The notes beneath the pieces are model-generated. The model worked only from the letters and a program-made list of their open reading frames with translations. It was not told the DNA's origin and did no database searches. A DNA stretch of 64,000 bases from Lytechinus pictus (lineage: Eukaryota; Echinodermata; Echinoidea; Temnopleuroida; Toxopneustidae), in the NCBI RefSeq assembly GCF_037042905.1, contig NW_026974140.1, positions 15,426,001 to 15,490,000 on the forward strand, written 5' to 3'. Position 1 is the first letter of the stretch. The number at the start of each line of letters is the position of its first letter. This document shows, in pieces, positions 42,622 through 55,240 of this stretch. The position numbers were made by a program, and so were the translations under genes.

Positions 42622-43254
42622 GGTGGATGTTTCACAAAGATTTAAGAGTGACTTAGAGTCGCACTTAAATTCCCAGTTGCGTAAGGTATAGAAGACATCA
42701 CCACATTGGTCAGATCATGCGCACAGGACACGTACTACCGCATATCCATCAATCAGATTGTATGTTACATATCATGTGTGTGTCGGCATTGAAGTGCGAC
42801 TCTAAAGGCGACCGCACACCATACGATTGGTCTGCGACCCGATTTCATAATAAAATGTAGTAGAATTTGATGCTAATATTGAGACTTGGAATATCTTATG
42901 TGTAATGTTCTAAATCATCATACGAATACAGATGTCCCAAATATGTGACTGTGCTATCATCCTTCTTAGAATAAAAGCGAATTTAATATCTAGTCGTAAT
43001 GACGTCATAGCAGTCGTACGATTGGCTACGATTTGAAACTAATTTGGCCTCTACTCCAAAGTAAAGGCTTCCAATCTTTCAAAATGGTTATATTAGTATT
43101 CTTTCAATTAATTTTTACCTCAAATAAAATGATATGTTCCATTCGTATTTTCAGAAAATGAGCAAAATGCTATTTGTTCAAAAATCGGATCGCGAATAGT
43201 CGTAAGGTGTGCGGTGGCCTTAAGTCATACTTAAATCTTTGTAAAACACCCCCA
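42622..43254. mobile_element. GGGTGTTTCAC-type MITE interrupted by a TTAA MITE
   Basis: The outer halves match the intact element at 5090-5303, including ttcacaaagatttaag, agtcgcacttaaat and the final cttaaatctttgtaaaacaccccc. The right half is displaced by the 414-bp insert at 42806-43219. Confidence 0.8.
42806..43219. mobile_element. 414-bp TTAA MITE nested in another MITE
   Basis: Inverted ends AGGCGACCGCACACC and GGTGTGCGGTGGCC extend for about 40 bp with a few mismatches, including an inner pair tacgattggtctgcgacccgattt against aaatcggatcgcgaatagtcgta. The flanks are CTAA on the left and TTAA on the right. The intact relative at 5090 has cgacTTAAgtca at the junction, which confirms a TTAA target. 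Confidence 0.82.
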
Positions 43255-43432
43255 GGTTGTGTGTAGTATGTACCCTTTGAATACCAATAAATATATTCCT
43301 GGATTGCCACATAACTGAGATGCCTCCCCTGTTATACTCAAATTATTTGGGAGATCTATAAAATATATCACAAGATTAAATTTTTCCGTATTGACATACA
43401 AGAAAAACATTGTAAATTAGAAAAAAAAAAAA

Positions 43433-43438
43433 TTTATT
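43433..43438 (-). terminator. SRD5A3: Candidate polyadenylation signal of SRD5A3
   Basis: AATAAA on the minus strand lies about 910 nt beyond the SRD5A3 stop and is followed by a T-rich stretch on the transcribed strand. Another AATAAA lies at 43519-43524. The choice is uncertain without transcripts. Confidence 0.35.
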
Positions 43439-44347
43439 GCACAAGTACAATTTCTTATTGTATGTACAGAAACACAATGATTAAAACTTATTTTTAAAAC
43501 TAAGCCTATAGCATTGTCTTTATTCTGTCCCTGCCTCCAAGTCATTAGGCAAATAATCTTAATCCCTGTTGTCCTATTGCTATTACACTGTAGCATGCTG
43601 AAAAATAAACAATCCAAGATCTCAAGATAAAACATCATTTATATGATTACCTTGTCAAGAAACATGATAATGTATAGCACATAATAGCAATTTAGTTTTA
43701 GACACTGGAGTGTTTGGGGGAAATGCTAAATTCCTCTAATGGACTTAGATAAAAATTAATATTGATAGGCAAAGACAGATCCCTTTTCTTATAGAATGGT
43801 CTTCTTTGTTCAGTAAAATTCAAAAAATTTCAACTTTAAATTGAATTAATGTTTGTCACATATCATGTTCATCAATCACATTTGCAATGCATACAAAAGC
43901 ATAAATTATCTCTTGAAAGCACAATGATCAGACATACATATTCTATATTATTAATGATGTGGCTGGCTAAATTTCCATAGTTTAAGATTTGACTCAAACA
44001 ATTCAATCTAGACAGTTCAAACTGTCTAGATTAATTGTAAAATACCCGGAGAGAAGACCGGAAAATGAACAGGAGAAGTCTTTCATTTCTGTACCTGATG
44101 TGATGTGATGTAATGTGAGGTTTGGACCTAGCTGGGCCTCAGCACACAAAAGGTTTGAGATGGATTGCAAATATGAAAGACCAACCCTGATTGGTTCATG
44201 ATCAGTGTTTTGAACAGAATGCACATTAAACAATGATCTTGATTGACCATTGTTGATTACTGATGAATTGCCAACATTTCCCCTTGATCACAATATCAAC
44301 AGGTAGAAAAGTCTGGTCTAGAGTTAACCAGGAATCTTCAGGAGAAA

Positions 44348-47300
44348 TTAAAATAGGAATGGGAAAAAGGCCTTCCTCTCTTTAGGGTAACTTTCAAACT
44401 TGTCCTGGTACCACCGGTGGACCTTGGTCGATGCAGCTATCTGATTGGAAAACACAAAAGCAAGGACTAACCACCATGTTGTATGATAACCACCAAGGAT
44501 GACCCCAAGAGAAGCATAGATGAGGCATTCCGCAAAGTAGTGGGGACATGAGACGTAGTCAAACCAATCTCCTTGCGGGATCATATGACGGCTAACATCT
44601 GAAACAGATATGACAAAAATATATATATATATATGTCAGATGACGTACTAGTATAGTAATAATGATAGTAACCTAGTATAAATCTATAACAGGGAGTCTA
44701 TATGTGCTGTAAATCAATCAAATTGCACCATTTAGGTAGATCATTAGAGCAGCTTTAGCTTAAAATAAAAACAATTTTTTTAATGGAATAATGTGCTTGA
44801 ATATCAAGACTGAGATTTTATTAAATGATAATGACATCTATGTAATGGAGTTTTTACAGACAAGTAGCAATCAGATATGATTACTTTATCCAACTTAGGC
44901 CGACCTTTAACATCACCATCCAAAAAAAGCTTTGATAACAGTTGCATGTCACAATGAACAGGAATATGTATTATGTCCCCTTGTAATTGTACGTTGCTTG
45001 TAAACACAACTTTACATCTATGAATCATGAAATAAATATTCAAATTACACATAAAAGCTTTATGACATGTAGCCCAACAAAAAGTGAGATTTACTCTCTC
45101 ATCTGAAACTGTCTCAGAACCAACACTAAATTTTCAGTTGACTAGAAGTTTTTTTGCCTTACCTTTCTTTGTTTTTCTCAAACTAGCAAAGATGACATGA
45201 GCTCTATGATGATGCAAACTGGCCCAAATAAACATTAATAAGCCTGCTATGTGATACCAGCGGATGTGTTTCAAAAGATCCAGTGCTTGAATAGCTTCAC
45301 CTAAAAACAACATAAATAAAGTATCATTTCATAGCATTCTGAGTACTGCACATGCAGCATAGTGAGTATTTACAAAAAATATCCCATATTCATTTTTTAA
45401 TTAGAGCAACTGATAAAAATTTCCAAAAAAAAACGTGACAAAGAAAGATGTGATCAGGAATATAAAATGAAAAAAAAAACGTGACAAAGAAAGATGTGAT
45501 CAGGAATAGAAAATGTATTTGTAATGGTTTTAAATTTTGCATTTCATCAAACAGTAAATTAAATCAAATACAGAGCTTTTTGTTAGGCTATCAAGCTGCT
45601 AAATCCTTTATCCAAGACAATTGTCAATGGGCAATTCCATAAAATATGTATATCCGACCCCCTACATGTATATGTGGGACCTTCATGAAATTTTAATTTC
45701 TGTCCCTGATTTCTTTTTCTTTTGACAGTCTGTATTGTTCTCAAAGGACCATGACTTGGTCACTTTATGAAGTGAAGTAAGACTTGAGAAAAATGTGCGT
45801 CGGACGTACAAAAAGGTTGAATATTTGATGGAATTGCCCCAATGTTACTGTCATTGGGTGTACGCTTTTCTTTTTTAATGTTGAATTCTAGGATGGGAAA
45901 ATTACCATGCAAATCACCAGTCATTTTACTTGAATAATTTAAACAATATATTTTGCAAACCAAAATCAGCAAAAGCATTCATTAACAAAACAAAGTTATT
46001 TCATAATATTTAATTCATGTAACTAGAACCTTGAATAGATTCAATTAAAGGATTCCTACATAAATCACCCCAATCAATTATGACCAATAACTCTTTGGGG
46101 GTGGCTATAAGTGCAATATAAGAATTATAACTGTTTAGCTACTGTCTAAATATTTTTTTACACCTAATAATACAATCATCAACAAACCTTTTACACTAAA
46201 ACTTGGTCCCTCTGCCACAACACTGATGCCAATAAATGAGTAAAACATGATGCCTGTGATGTAGTGACTTATATGAATACTAGAGTTGGAGTATACACTG
46301 ATGGCAACACATTCATAGATTCTCCTGTGTGCATGGATAACAATGACTGCCATGGCTATTATGACAGTGAGTAGATCAGCTGGGTTTCGTTGGAGATAAG
46401 ATCAGAAGGGGAGACATTGTGAGCATGTAGTCAACATTTCATCTTTTAAAAATTCACAATAGTAGGGTATCCAGCATCAACTTTCACAAAGAAATGTATA
46501 GGCCCCGCCCAAGCACAATCATAATAGTCGTTACTGTTTCCAGACAAGTAGGCCCTTGAAATTCTTGGTAGGAGCTGATGCTGGATACACACCGGCAAAA
46601 GGTATCAAAATAATTTATCAGTTCAAAATTTCTTTTAAAATATATCAATATTTGATGCCTCGAGTATAGCAGGAAAGGATCCAAGATCGCCCGTGGGAGC
46701 AATTTTCTTACAAAACTCAACAACCAGAGGTCAAAGTTCATCACCACTTGAACAACCTAAGAGGTCAAAGTTCATCACCACTTCTGGGAAGCATTTTCCC
46801 AGATAAATTTTTCTGACAACCCCCCCCCCCCCCCTTCTCCACACCCCCAAATAAGTCCTCACAGACAAGGATAGGGAGGTGCAAATTATTTTTATTTTTT
46901 TTCTATCATCTTTTTCTACATTATGGATCTAGGGGGGCGGGCAAGGCCCACTTGCTTGCCCCTATTGTGGATCCGCCCATGATCTAGTCAAAATAAACTG
47001 TGCCTAACATACTAATGTAGCTCCTTCCTTCTGATTTACTCTATTTTTACTTCAATTTTGTCATTATTTCTGCACTAATGGACATACTATCTTGCTTTGT
47101 TTTATTGTTTATACCTAAAAAGAACCCAATATTATCACAGCAGTAATTCTTTGAGCAGCGTTAGTTGAGAGAATGTGTCAAGCTTAAAAGATTATAGCCT
47201 TATCACAAAATAGGCTTAAACAATAGAGTGGGTTTAACTTGAGATTGGTCATTTTGGTGTGCATAGTGGGTATGTGCCGCGGAGGGGACCCCCATTTTTA

Positions 47301-49284
47301 CACTCAAATTTCCGTTCCAAGGCATAGCATTTTTGTCTTATTGAGAAAAAGAACAAAGAAAGCCGCTCCAAAGCATAGCATTTTCTTCTTATCGAGAAAA
47401 AAGAAAAAATCCGCTCCAAAGCTACAAACATTTGTAGTTCCGAAGCCCGTTCCGAGGACCCTCCTTTTTACAATTAGCCCGCTCCAAGGCCCCCGTTTTT
47501 TGTCTCGCCCGCGGCACACCCCTACCACTTTTTTGGTTGAATGCCCCCCCCCCCCCCCCCCCCCCCGGGGTCAACTGCATGCAGACAGAAACAAAACATT
47601 TGTAAATTAATAATTTGGACTAAAATTTATATATTTTCTCTAAAGTTTATTTCTGAATAAAATCATTTAAAACAAATTGACAAAACATAAAAGGGATTAA
47701 TCATTAATAATCCTATAACATTTTGACAACACACAAAACAACAAATAACTTGGTGTAGGTATAAACAAGTCTTAGAATTTCAAAAAAATGCAAATCAGCT
47801 GGATCATCAACAAATCATGACATTTTTTTTTTCCTTCATACAATTTTTGTTAATCTGACATTACACTCACCTGAAGGGTGTGATACGGGATACTTTGTCA
47901 GAAATGTGATCATCTTAGTAAACCAATCTGGCAAGACTGAGCCTTGGAGAGTACACTGAAGAATATTCATCAAAATAAAGCCATTCCAGATGAAAGATAG
48001 GATGTAGAAATGGACAAACCAACTGCAAAAATATAACAAAGCTTTATTCATTGATTGATAGAGGATGAGCATCAATTTTACTATGATCGGACACAAGAAA
48101 ATTAGTTGTGTATGAAAGTTAAGCTAAGCCAAGGCCGTCACGAGGCCAAGCAGTGAAGGATGCACTTTGAAAGTAGGTAGGTTACAAAAGCGCCCTCTAG
48201 ATGCATTCTGAATGAGGCATTGCGTGTGCTGCCTATAATCACAGGGTGATTGTGGGGGCATTGCTTTGTATTGTGTTTGCATGTGCAAGGAAAGGTTATT
48301 CCCAATGACATCATTGTTTTTAAGTAGTTGAATGTTTATGGCAGCTGTCTACACTTGAAAAAAAATCTCACTCTGTGATCTTGCGACTCTGTGTGCTACT
48401 GGAACTTTGGCTTTGCTTTCAACCTCTTGCTATTCATATTTACAGGTATCATCCCACTCTAAAAGGTATTCATTCAGATTAGAACAACATTTCAACTACA
48501 TTGTGGTGAAATTTGAAAGAAATCTACTGACGCTAAGTATGTTTTTTAAGTCCGTTTCGGCGGCGTCTGTAGTTTTGGGGAGTGTTGTTGGGCATTTCCA
48601 TATGCCAATGTATGCGCATTGTTGTTTTCTATTAGTGCACCTTGGTCCCAATTAAGGTCACAACTTTTGTTTTCAAAACAAAGGAATACACAAGAATTGG
48701 ATAGGCAATTTGTACGAACTTAAAACTACCATATCTTTCATGTTACTGGGGCTATTGAAATGAATGAGGTATTAAATGAAAGGTCTTGATGAGCTCTAAA
48801 TGAGGCTATGAAGCAAACACCTAATTTCTCTCTTTTTTTTTTTTACATACCGGTACCCGTCTTTGAGTTTGACATTATACTTCATATTTGTTCTTCCCCC
48901 TCCTTTCTATACTTGTTCCCCTCCCCTCTTCTTCCCCTCCCCCTCTTTCTTCTTCTTCTTCTCTTCTCATCCTCAATCAGTAGTTATAGTTCTCTTTAAA
49001 AAGGAATCGCACGATAATGCTTTGTTAATGTGATGTCACACTAACTCAAATTAGAATATGTGGGACCGTTGTTAAATGCCCCATAAGCTTCTGCACACAA
49101 ACCTCTTTGGTACAAGCAGAAACTGCTGGATACTGGTCCGTTTCCGGGGGTCTAATAGCTTTCCGTAGACAACAACATCTTTCAACAGGTTCGGTAAACA
49201 ATTATACACAGTTTGTGAATAAGAAAGTATCACAAACAGAAATGACAGAGTAAAAACAAGCCAAATCCACGATAACAGATCCAT
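44348..49284 (-). CDS. SRD5A3: SRD5A3, polyprenol reductase, complete, 5 exons
   Basis: SRD5A3 is an ER membrane enzyme that reduces the alpha-isoprene unit of polyprenol to make dolichol for N-glycosylation. Exons on the minus strand are 49284-49103, 48022-47871, 46379-46188, 45300-45163 and 44598-44348, giving 304 aa (human 318). Family blocks are WFVHFYILSFIWNGFIL, HRRIYECVAISVYSNSSIH, IRWYHIAGLLMFIWASLHHH, GDWFDYVSCPHYFAE and YPKERKAFFPFLF at the C-terminus, matching the steroid-dehydrogenase domain. Several hydrophobic membrane helices are evident. The start MDLLSWIWLVF puts a helix at the N-terminus as in homologues. In-frame ATGs at 49371 and 49386 are possible but lie next to the GC box. 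Confidence 0.95.
45422..45510. repeat. Two-copy tandem duplication in an SRD5A3 intron
   Basis: A unit of about 45 bp, containing an A run then cgtgacaaagaaagatgtga, is present twice with near identity. It is a local recent duplication. Confidence 0.85.
46697..46860. repeat. Short direct duplication and C tract in an SRD5A3 intron
   Basis: The word aggtcaaagttcatcaccac occurs twice about 33 bp apart (near 46730 and 46762), followed by a long C run at 46820-46834. Confidence 0.7.
47260..47570. repeat. Degenerate CGCTCCAAAGCATAGCATTTT repeat with terminal C tract
   Basis: Several imperfect units share a CGYTCCAARGC core at about 47313, 47365, 47412 and 47480. Two of them continue atagcatttt plus a gagaaaaa segment. 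The block ends in a run of over 20 C. Open frames on both strands are low-complexity by-products. It lies in an SRD5A3 intron. Confidence 0.7.
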
Positions 49285-49387
49285 CTTGAGACTTGAATTG
49301 TAAATGTAATTGGGATCGGCGAGACACGAATTGCGTAATAACGTACATGGAGCTATTAATGCCGCGCTCATTGTATACGAGCCCAAG

Positions 49388-49401
49388 CGCCCCGCCCCCT
49401 T
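49388..49401 (-). promoter_or_regulatory. SRD5A3: GC box upstream of SRD5A3
   Basis: The minus strand reads GGGGGCGGGGCGC about 105 nt upstream of the preferred start codon. This is a consensus Sp1-type GC box in an otherwise AT-rich region, consistent with a TATA-less promoter here. Confidence 0.5.
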
Positions 49402-51331
49402 AATATTGATGAATCTTTTATCATTAAAAAAAAATTAATGTGAGATATCAAATTTGCATCCACTTGTTGTTGTACCAGAAATCCTATGACAAGCATTTCT
49501 GGGAGCATTTCATTTAGCCATGATAAGCAAATATTTTGATGGATGGGCATCGATCTCGATCACAGATAAATTGCATTACCATGCATGCAGCTCTTCGCAA
49601 ATAGGCAATTATTATCCCGGCGAGCATGAATGATATTTTGAAAATCATTTTTGTTAAATTAATTTTTCTTATGGCAAGTCGCAAAATCAAAACCCAATAT
49701 ATAGAGTGACCGATGAGGCTAAGATAGTACAACTAAAAACTTTTATTTTAAATTTTGATTTATCGTGTTGGAGATGCATGATGTCATAATTAACACTTAA
49801 TGTAGAATTTGTATAAGTGTTGATTTTTTTATTGTATGTTGTATATATTTTAGGGCCTATATAATTTTATGTAAAGGATTGATTTTATGAATTCGGCTTT
49901 TCGACCGCTATAGATACACTGACTGTTACAACATTTTTTTTTCCAGGGAGCAAATTTTCGGGAAAAACTTAAAAGCGAAGGAGCACTTTTTTCTAAAGTG
50001 AAATGGAATGATTTTATGCACACGTACGTAATTTGGTGAATTTTTGAAGAAAAAAAATCAGTAAAAAATGCAAGTTTTTGAAATTTCGGGGGGGGGGGCT
50101 GCCCCAAAGGTTATATACTCCTCCCACCCGGGATCATAATGTTTCTAACCACTTGCTATTTTTGTATGTACCAACTGACCAAGATAACCACGATCTGTAA
50201 TGCATAATTAATGTAAGCAAAAAAGCAAAACATTAAAGGACAAGTCCACCCAAGAAAAAGTTGATTTGAATAAAAGGAGAAAAATCAAACCAGCTTAACA
50301 CTGAAAATTTCATCAAAATCGGATAAGAAAGTTATGACATTTCAAAGTTTCGCTTAATTTCACAAAACACTTATATGCACATCCTAGCTGGTCGGTATGC
50401 AAATGATAACAGAGTGAGGACTGAAGACGTCAACCACTCACAATTTATTTTGTACTTTATTATATGAAATATGAAAAATTGTGATTTTCTCCTCATTGTC
50501 AGTGAAACAAAACTTTATTTCTCCCTGAATATGCGAAACTACATTACATGTATTTTAACAGTTTATGCATGATTAAGTCAAATTGGTCCTTATTGTCAAA
50601 TCTGTAAAAATTGAAATATTGTATAATTTCAAACAATAAAAAACAAAGGTGAGGGACATCATCGACTCTCTCATTTGCACGTCACTAAACTGTGCATATA
50701 ACTTTTGTGAAAAATAAGCTAAATATTATGCTTGTTTTATTTTTTTATCAGTGGTAGCTAGGCTTGTCTGACATTAGCCGCTGAGACTAGCCGTTACTTT
50801 TTAGAAAAATATACAGAACAAAACAAACAAAATGTCATCCTAGACTATAAAAAAAAAATTGGTATTTGCGTAAATATTCTATACAGTGGCGTACAGATGG
50901 GGGCACTTGTCGCTCTCCCCTCCCAAAAAGTTTTGACGACCAAGAAGAAAAAATAAAAAAGGAAAGATAGAAGGGTGAAATTAATAAAATATGATATTAT
51001 TTTCTGAATATTTTATTAAAATCTATCACCATTGTTTTTGTAATAAATATGTAGAAATTTTTGCTCACTCACTTCCTTCGCTCGCTTGCAACTTTTTATA
51101 AAATTTGCCCAATATACCATATCTGGCCCCCTCAAAATCTTGGCTCATTAAGCCACTGATCCTTTTAATGATCGAACGTACGCCTATCAGTATCAGTCTC
51201 ACATGCATCGTTGGCATCATAGGCTCGTTAGGAGCTTGTTTAGCTCAGTCTCACATCGTTGGCATATAGGCGCTAGGCTCGTTAATTTGATTTTCAGTAT
51301 CACATCGTTGGCATCGTATGCCAATATTGCA
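49402..51331. other. Intergenic DNA between SRD5A3 and PFAS, left part
   Basis: No gene is seen. A repeat related to 9043-9290 starts after TTAA at 50236 (aggacaagtccaccc, then gagaaaaatcaaacc, then catcaaaatcgg) and runs to about 50720. Three short repeats of cacatcgttggcat lie at 51250-51310. Confidence 0.5.
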
Positions 51332-51651
51332 GGGGCCGATTGCACGAAAGGGTCTTTCCAGCAAGGACCGTCTTTCGTGTCGCCCATCTTTTATGATACA
51401 CCATGTGAAACGCATTTCAAATAAATTATCTGCAAATATATTTTATTTGTCCGTTAAAATAAACAAAATATTTGTTTATAAAATGATGTGATATCTCATG
51501 AAATTGTATAAAATTTGATTTAAAAGCAAGCTAGCTTACGAATTTTATTTGTTTATCATAAATTTCAGAAACACCCCGCTTATAGCGCATCATAAAATAT
51601 GGGCGACACGAAAGACGGTCCTTGGAAAGACCCTTTCGTGAAATCGGCCCC
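51332..51651. mobile_element. 320-bp MITE with GGGGCCGATT ends
   Basis: Terminal inverted repeats of about 70 bp start GGGGCCGATTGCACGAAAGG on the left and GGGGCCGATTTCACGAAAGG on the right complement. They continue through a gaccgtctttcgtgtcgccca block on both sides. The interior is AT-rich. No clear target duplication was found. Confidence 0.85.
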
Positions 51652-51699
51652 TTATAAGCCATCAAAAAACCCAAACAATGAAGGGTCCTTTTTTGAAGG

Positions 51700-51930
51700 G
51701 CGGCCCACTGCCCAGCCCACTGATCTGGACAGCTGAGTGAGGCGGCCGCGGAGTGGAAGGAAGACGGTTTTCGTTTTCTATTTGTACACTTGAAGATATC
51801 GATACCGAACATTGCGGTGGCGCGGCAGATTTCGTATCACAGAGAGAGCTGACACTGTCTTTTTTTGTACCTGTTTTGACAAGGAATCGTGATTCTTCGA
51901 ACCTTTACGTGATACTTTATACATCGGTGA
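51700..51930. other. GC-rich patch, possible 5' exon or promoter
   Basis: A short GC-rich island (gaggcggccgcggagtgg) is followed by an open stretch and a possible donor (CATCG before GTGAGA near 51926). It could be a first exon of PFAS or of an unseen transcript. Nothing decides this. Confidence 0.25.
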
Positions 51931-52159
51931 GAAATGAAGCGTGTAGTTGATTTTAAAAAATCTTACTGTTATTTAACAACAATGTTTCTGCCGCAATTGC
52001 AAGGCCTGATCGTGTGATACTGTCACTGAGGTCTGAGCTATGTAATGTCCCATTCGTTAAGTTTGATGTTGGTAAAGTAGAGTTAAGCCATAGTCATAGA
52101 GATATCTCTAAAGATAGAGTCTATGTCTGATGAGTGATGAGTTGAGCCTACCTTTACTG

Positions 52160-52600
52160 CGGCAGCCCGAACACAGAAGAAAGGAAGGAATGAATGAAAG
52201 AAAGAAAGGGCTGAAAGAAGGAAGAAATAAAAAACAAGAAAGGGTAAAGAAAAGATGGATGGAAGAAAGAAACAAAGAATGAAGGAAAGAAAGGGTAAAA
52301 AAAGAAGGAAGGAAAGAAAGAAGAGATAAATATTATAGGATGGATGGACTCAACTTCTCAAGAGTCGAGTCAAGTCAAGAATTAGGAAAGAAAGAAATCA
52401 AAAAAGAAATAAAGAAAAATATTTTTTTAAACTTAAGTTAAAGGACAGGAAGCATGAAATAATTGAAAGACAAAGAAAAGAAGGAAAATTAAAAAAGAAA
52501 GACAGTAACAAAAAATGAAATAAGAGAGGGAAGAAACAAAGAAAGATTGAAAGGAAAGAAAGATAGAAAGAAAACAGAGGAAGAAACTTAGAAAGTTAAA
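52160..52600. repeat. Polypurine (GAAA/GGAA)n tract
   Basis: Over about 440 nt the plus strand is almost only A and G, made of degenerate gaaag, ggaag and gaatg units, with one short interruption near 52340-52380. Such tracts can form triplex DNA. Confidence 0.85.
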
Positions 52601-53099
52601 ACTATCATCATAAATAAATTATCAGTTTCTTTTTGGCTCAATTAAAATATAGCTACGAAAGAAACCAAGTATACACACACCAAGTACACACACAAATGCT
52701 ATCATGTATTCAGACGATATCACTCGTACTCGAAACCCGATCTGTTTAAACTAAAAACAGAAGTGAAAATTTCTCCTTTTACTGCTTACAAATGACAGAG
52801 TTAGCCCAATTTTTAGGAAATATGGACATTATAAGAGCTTTCCATTAGTGTGAATTTTGACAGTTCTGAGAGATTTCTGCCAGAGGTTAGCCAAGCTTCG
52901 TTTGTGCAGCCAGTAGAAAATTTACCTCGTGGGCTGTTTGGCTGGCTAGGTAGGCTATACATGTACAATTTATGTTACCCTAGTAAAAATTGCATGCGAT
53001 TCATTCTGTGTGTATTCTGTATGTGAATGACAGAAAATGTTAACAGGAGGAAAATGGTTTGCAATTTGAGTCATGGAATATTTTTTAATGTTTATGTTG

Positions 53100-53290
53100 G
53101 TTCGGGGAATTTGACTATTTCTGGAAAAGTTACTGGCCCAACAATGGTTTTTATTATTGGTCATGTCGGACCCATAAATCTTGCTATTTTTGGAAAAATT
53201 ACTGGCCTGAAAATGATATATTTTTACTGGTCATGTTGGACCAGTAGATCTTGCGATTTCTGAAAATCTACTGGCCCGACAGCGATTTTG
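53100..53290. repeat. Imperfect tandem repeat, about 75 bp unit
   Basis: Two and a half units share the elements tggtcatgt-ggacc, atcttgc-atttctg-aaa and ctactggcc. The weak open frame on the plus strand follows the repeat. No gene is claimed. Confidence 0.6.
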
Positions 53291-53959
53291 ACCGATCTGG
53301 GACCGGCGCTATTGTCGAGCCCTGGTTGATATTCAGACCATAAAACAGAAACTCTTTGTAATCAATTTGTAAATCAAACAAAATAATGAAATCGATTTCC
53401 GAGCTGAAATGTGTTTGACTTCAAAATTTGATATTTTAAGCTCCATATTGAGCAAGATATGTAAATCACCTAAGTAAAAGGCAATGCGAGTTCTCGCTAG
53501 CAAAAATTATATAGTGACATGAAAGATTCTTTTTATTAGGCCTATTTACCAATTAAGTCTTCCCCTCATCTTTTTTATTCACTCGTCTTCCTCCTCTTAT
53601 GTTTCCCTTTTTTTTCTACTTTCTTTTCCCTTTTTCTTTCTTTCCCTCTTTTTTTTGTTTTTTTTGCTCCGCCAATTGGGGGGCCTGGGCCCCCCCCCCC
53701 CCTGGATCCTCCTATGACTACGCTACACCAACCTGAACATCAAGGTGGTGAACTCGCTCTGATACTCTGAGTGACGAAGGTGGGATTTTATGAGGGGAAA
53801 TAAAAACTCATGCACCAACACGATTTTAAAAAGAATTATCTTCCAACTTAGTTTTCATTCTAATAATTTCACTCCATATCCATCCTCCGGTTAGTCTCAA
53901 AATTGGTGATTAGAGCCAGTATTGACGTATTAATTCACTGCCAATTCCAATGCATCGCA

Positions 53960-54075
53960 AATGCGGAAATCGCAGCTCAAATTATGAATAGGATCTATTC
54001 ATGATAGGACTATAGATCGAGATCGTTTGAAATCGCAGCTCAATTATGAATATTCATGATAGGATTATAGACCTG
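53960..54075. repeat. Short local duplication
   Basis: The phrase aaatcgcagctcaa followed by attatgaat and attcatgatagga occurs twice, near 53967 and 54030. Confidence 0.75.
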
Positions 54076-54582
54076 TATACACGCATGTGCATATTTGCGG
54101 GATTGAAGAGGGATAGGAAAGAGTTTCATATGCACCCCCCACCAAAAATAACAAAAGATTGTTGGGACTTCCGGTTCATTCACTTCAGATTTTCTATCAT
54201 ATTTTTACTGTTGCTTACCTTAGAAAATAGTTGGGACTCAAACTCACCTTGTTTTATCTGCAGTCAAGACCCCTTCCCGCTATGCTAGCGAGAAGCGCTG
54301 ATACCGGAAGGGTATTTTTAACGATTATCAGCCGATAGTTCGACTAGTCTAGACTCACAGACCCTTTACTGACTAAATAAACCAATGTCTATGGACAATT
54401 ACACGCACTAGATCCTGCTCGAAATTTGACGGAATAAAGCCATATTTTGGTATGTATTTCCACCCCCCCCCCATCATATATGTTCTATATTAGGGCTAGA
54501 TATATTATTCTGAACCTTCTCCATGTTTTTATTTTCAATTTTAGTGGGGGGTGCATATGGAACTCATGCTGAGGAGGAAGAT

Positions 54583-55240
54583 GCAATTTTGATTTAGGCC
54601 TATTTAGTAAATATGTAATTGAGGAAATAAAGCAAAGTTTTAATGGTGAGAAACATGAAATAGACAGTCCTGATTTATTTAGTAGAAGCATGGAGGTAGC
54701 CATGGTAAAAGTCTATACTTTAAAAAGTACTAATAAACACAACAGTTGACGAAAGAAAGCAATAGCAATTCTGATTTATTTAGTAAATTAACCGACAAAA
54801 TAAAGCAATGGGGACTGAAGAGGGATACTTTGTAGATGCAATTTTGATTTATTTAGTAAAAACCTAATAGACGAAATAAACCAGAGTTCCCAAGTTTTAA
54901 TTGTGGAAACATGAAAAGAGACAATCCTGATTTATTTAGGCCTAGTAGATGTCTATACTTTAAAAAGTATTAACAGTCAACAAAATAAAAGCAATGATTT
55001 ATTTAGTAAATTAACCGACAAAATAAAGCAAGGGACTGAACTTCTGAAGAGGAATAGAATTCTATAACTTTAGTATAGATGCATGCAATTTTGATTTATT
55101 AGTAAAAACGTAATAGACGAAATAAAGCAAAAATTTAATTGCGAGAAACACGAAAAGATTATGATTTATATAAAAATACTAGTCGACGAAATAAAGCAAT
55201 AGAGATTGAAAAGAAGTAGACGCAATTCTGTTTGAAGTCC
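54583..55240. repeat. Tandem array, about 250-bp unit
   Basis: The word gcaattttgattta recurs near 54583, 54838 and 55087. Each unit repeats tttagtaaa, gacgaaataaa, gagaaacatgaaa-like and tctatactttaaaaagta segments. Subunits based on gatttatttagtaaa occur inside each unit. It is diverged and non-coding. Confidence 0.75.

Noticed and set aside
47239..47610. 123-codon plus-strand open frame and minus-strand counterparts
   Set aside because: They are created by the degenerate repeat and C tract in an SRD5A3 intron.
51600..51735. 45-codon plus-strand frame starting MGDTKDGPWKDP
   Set aside because: Its first half lies in the inverted end of the MITE at 51332-51651 and no splice site or homologue supports it.
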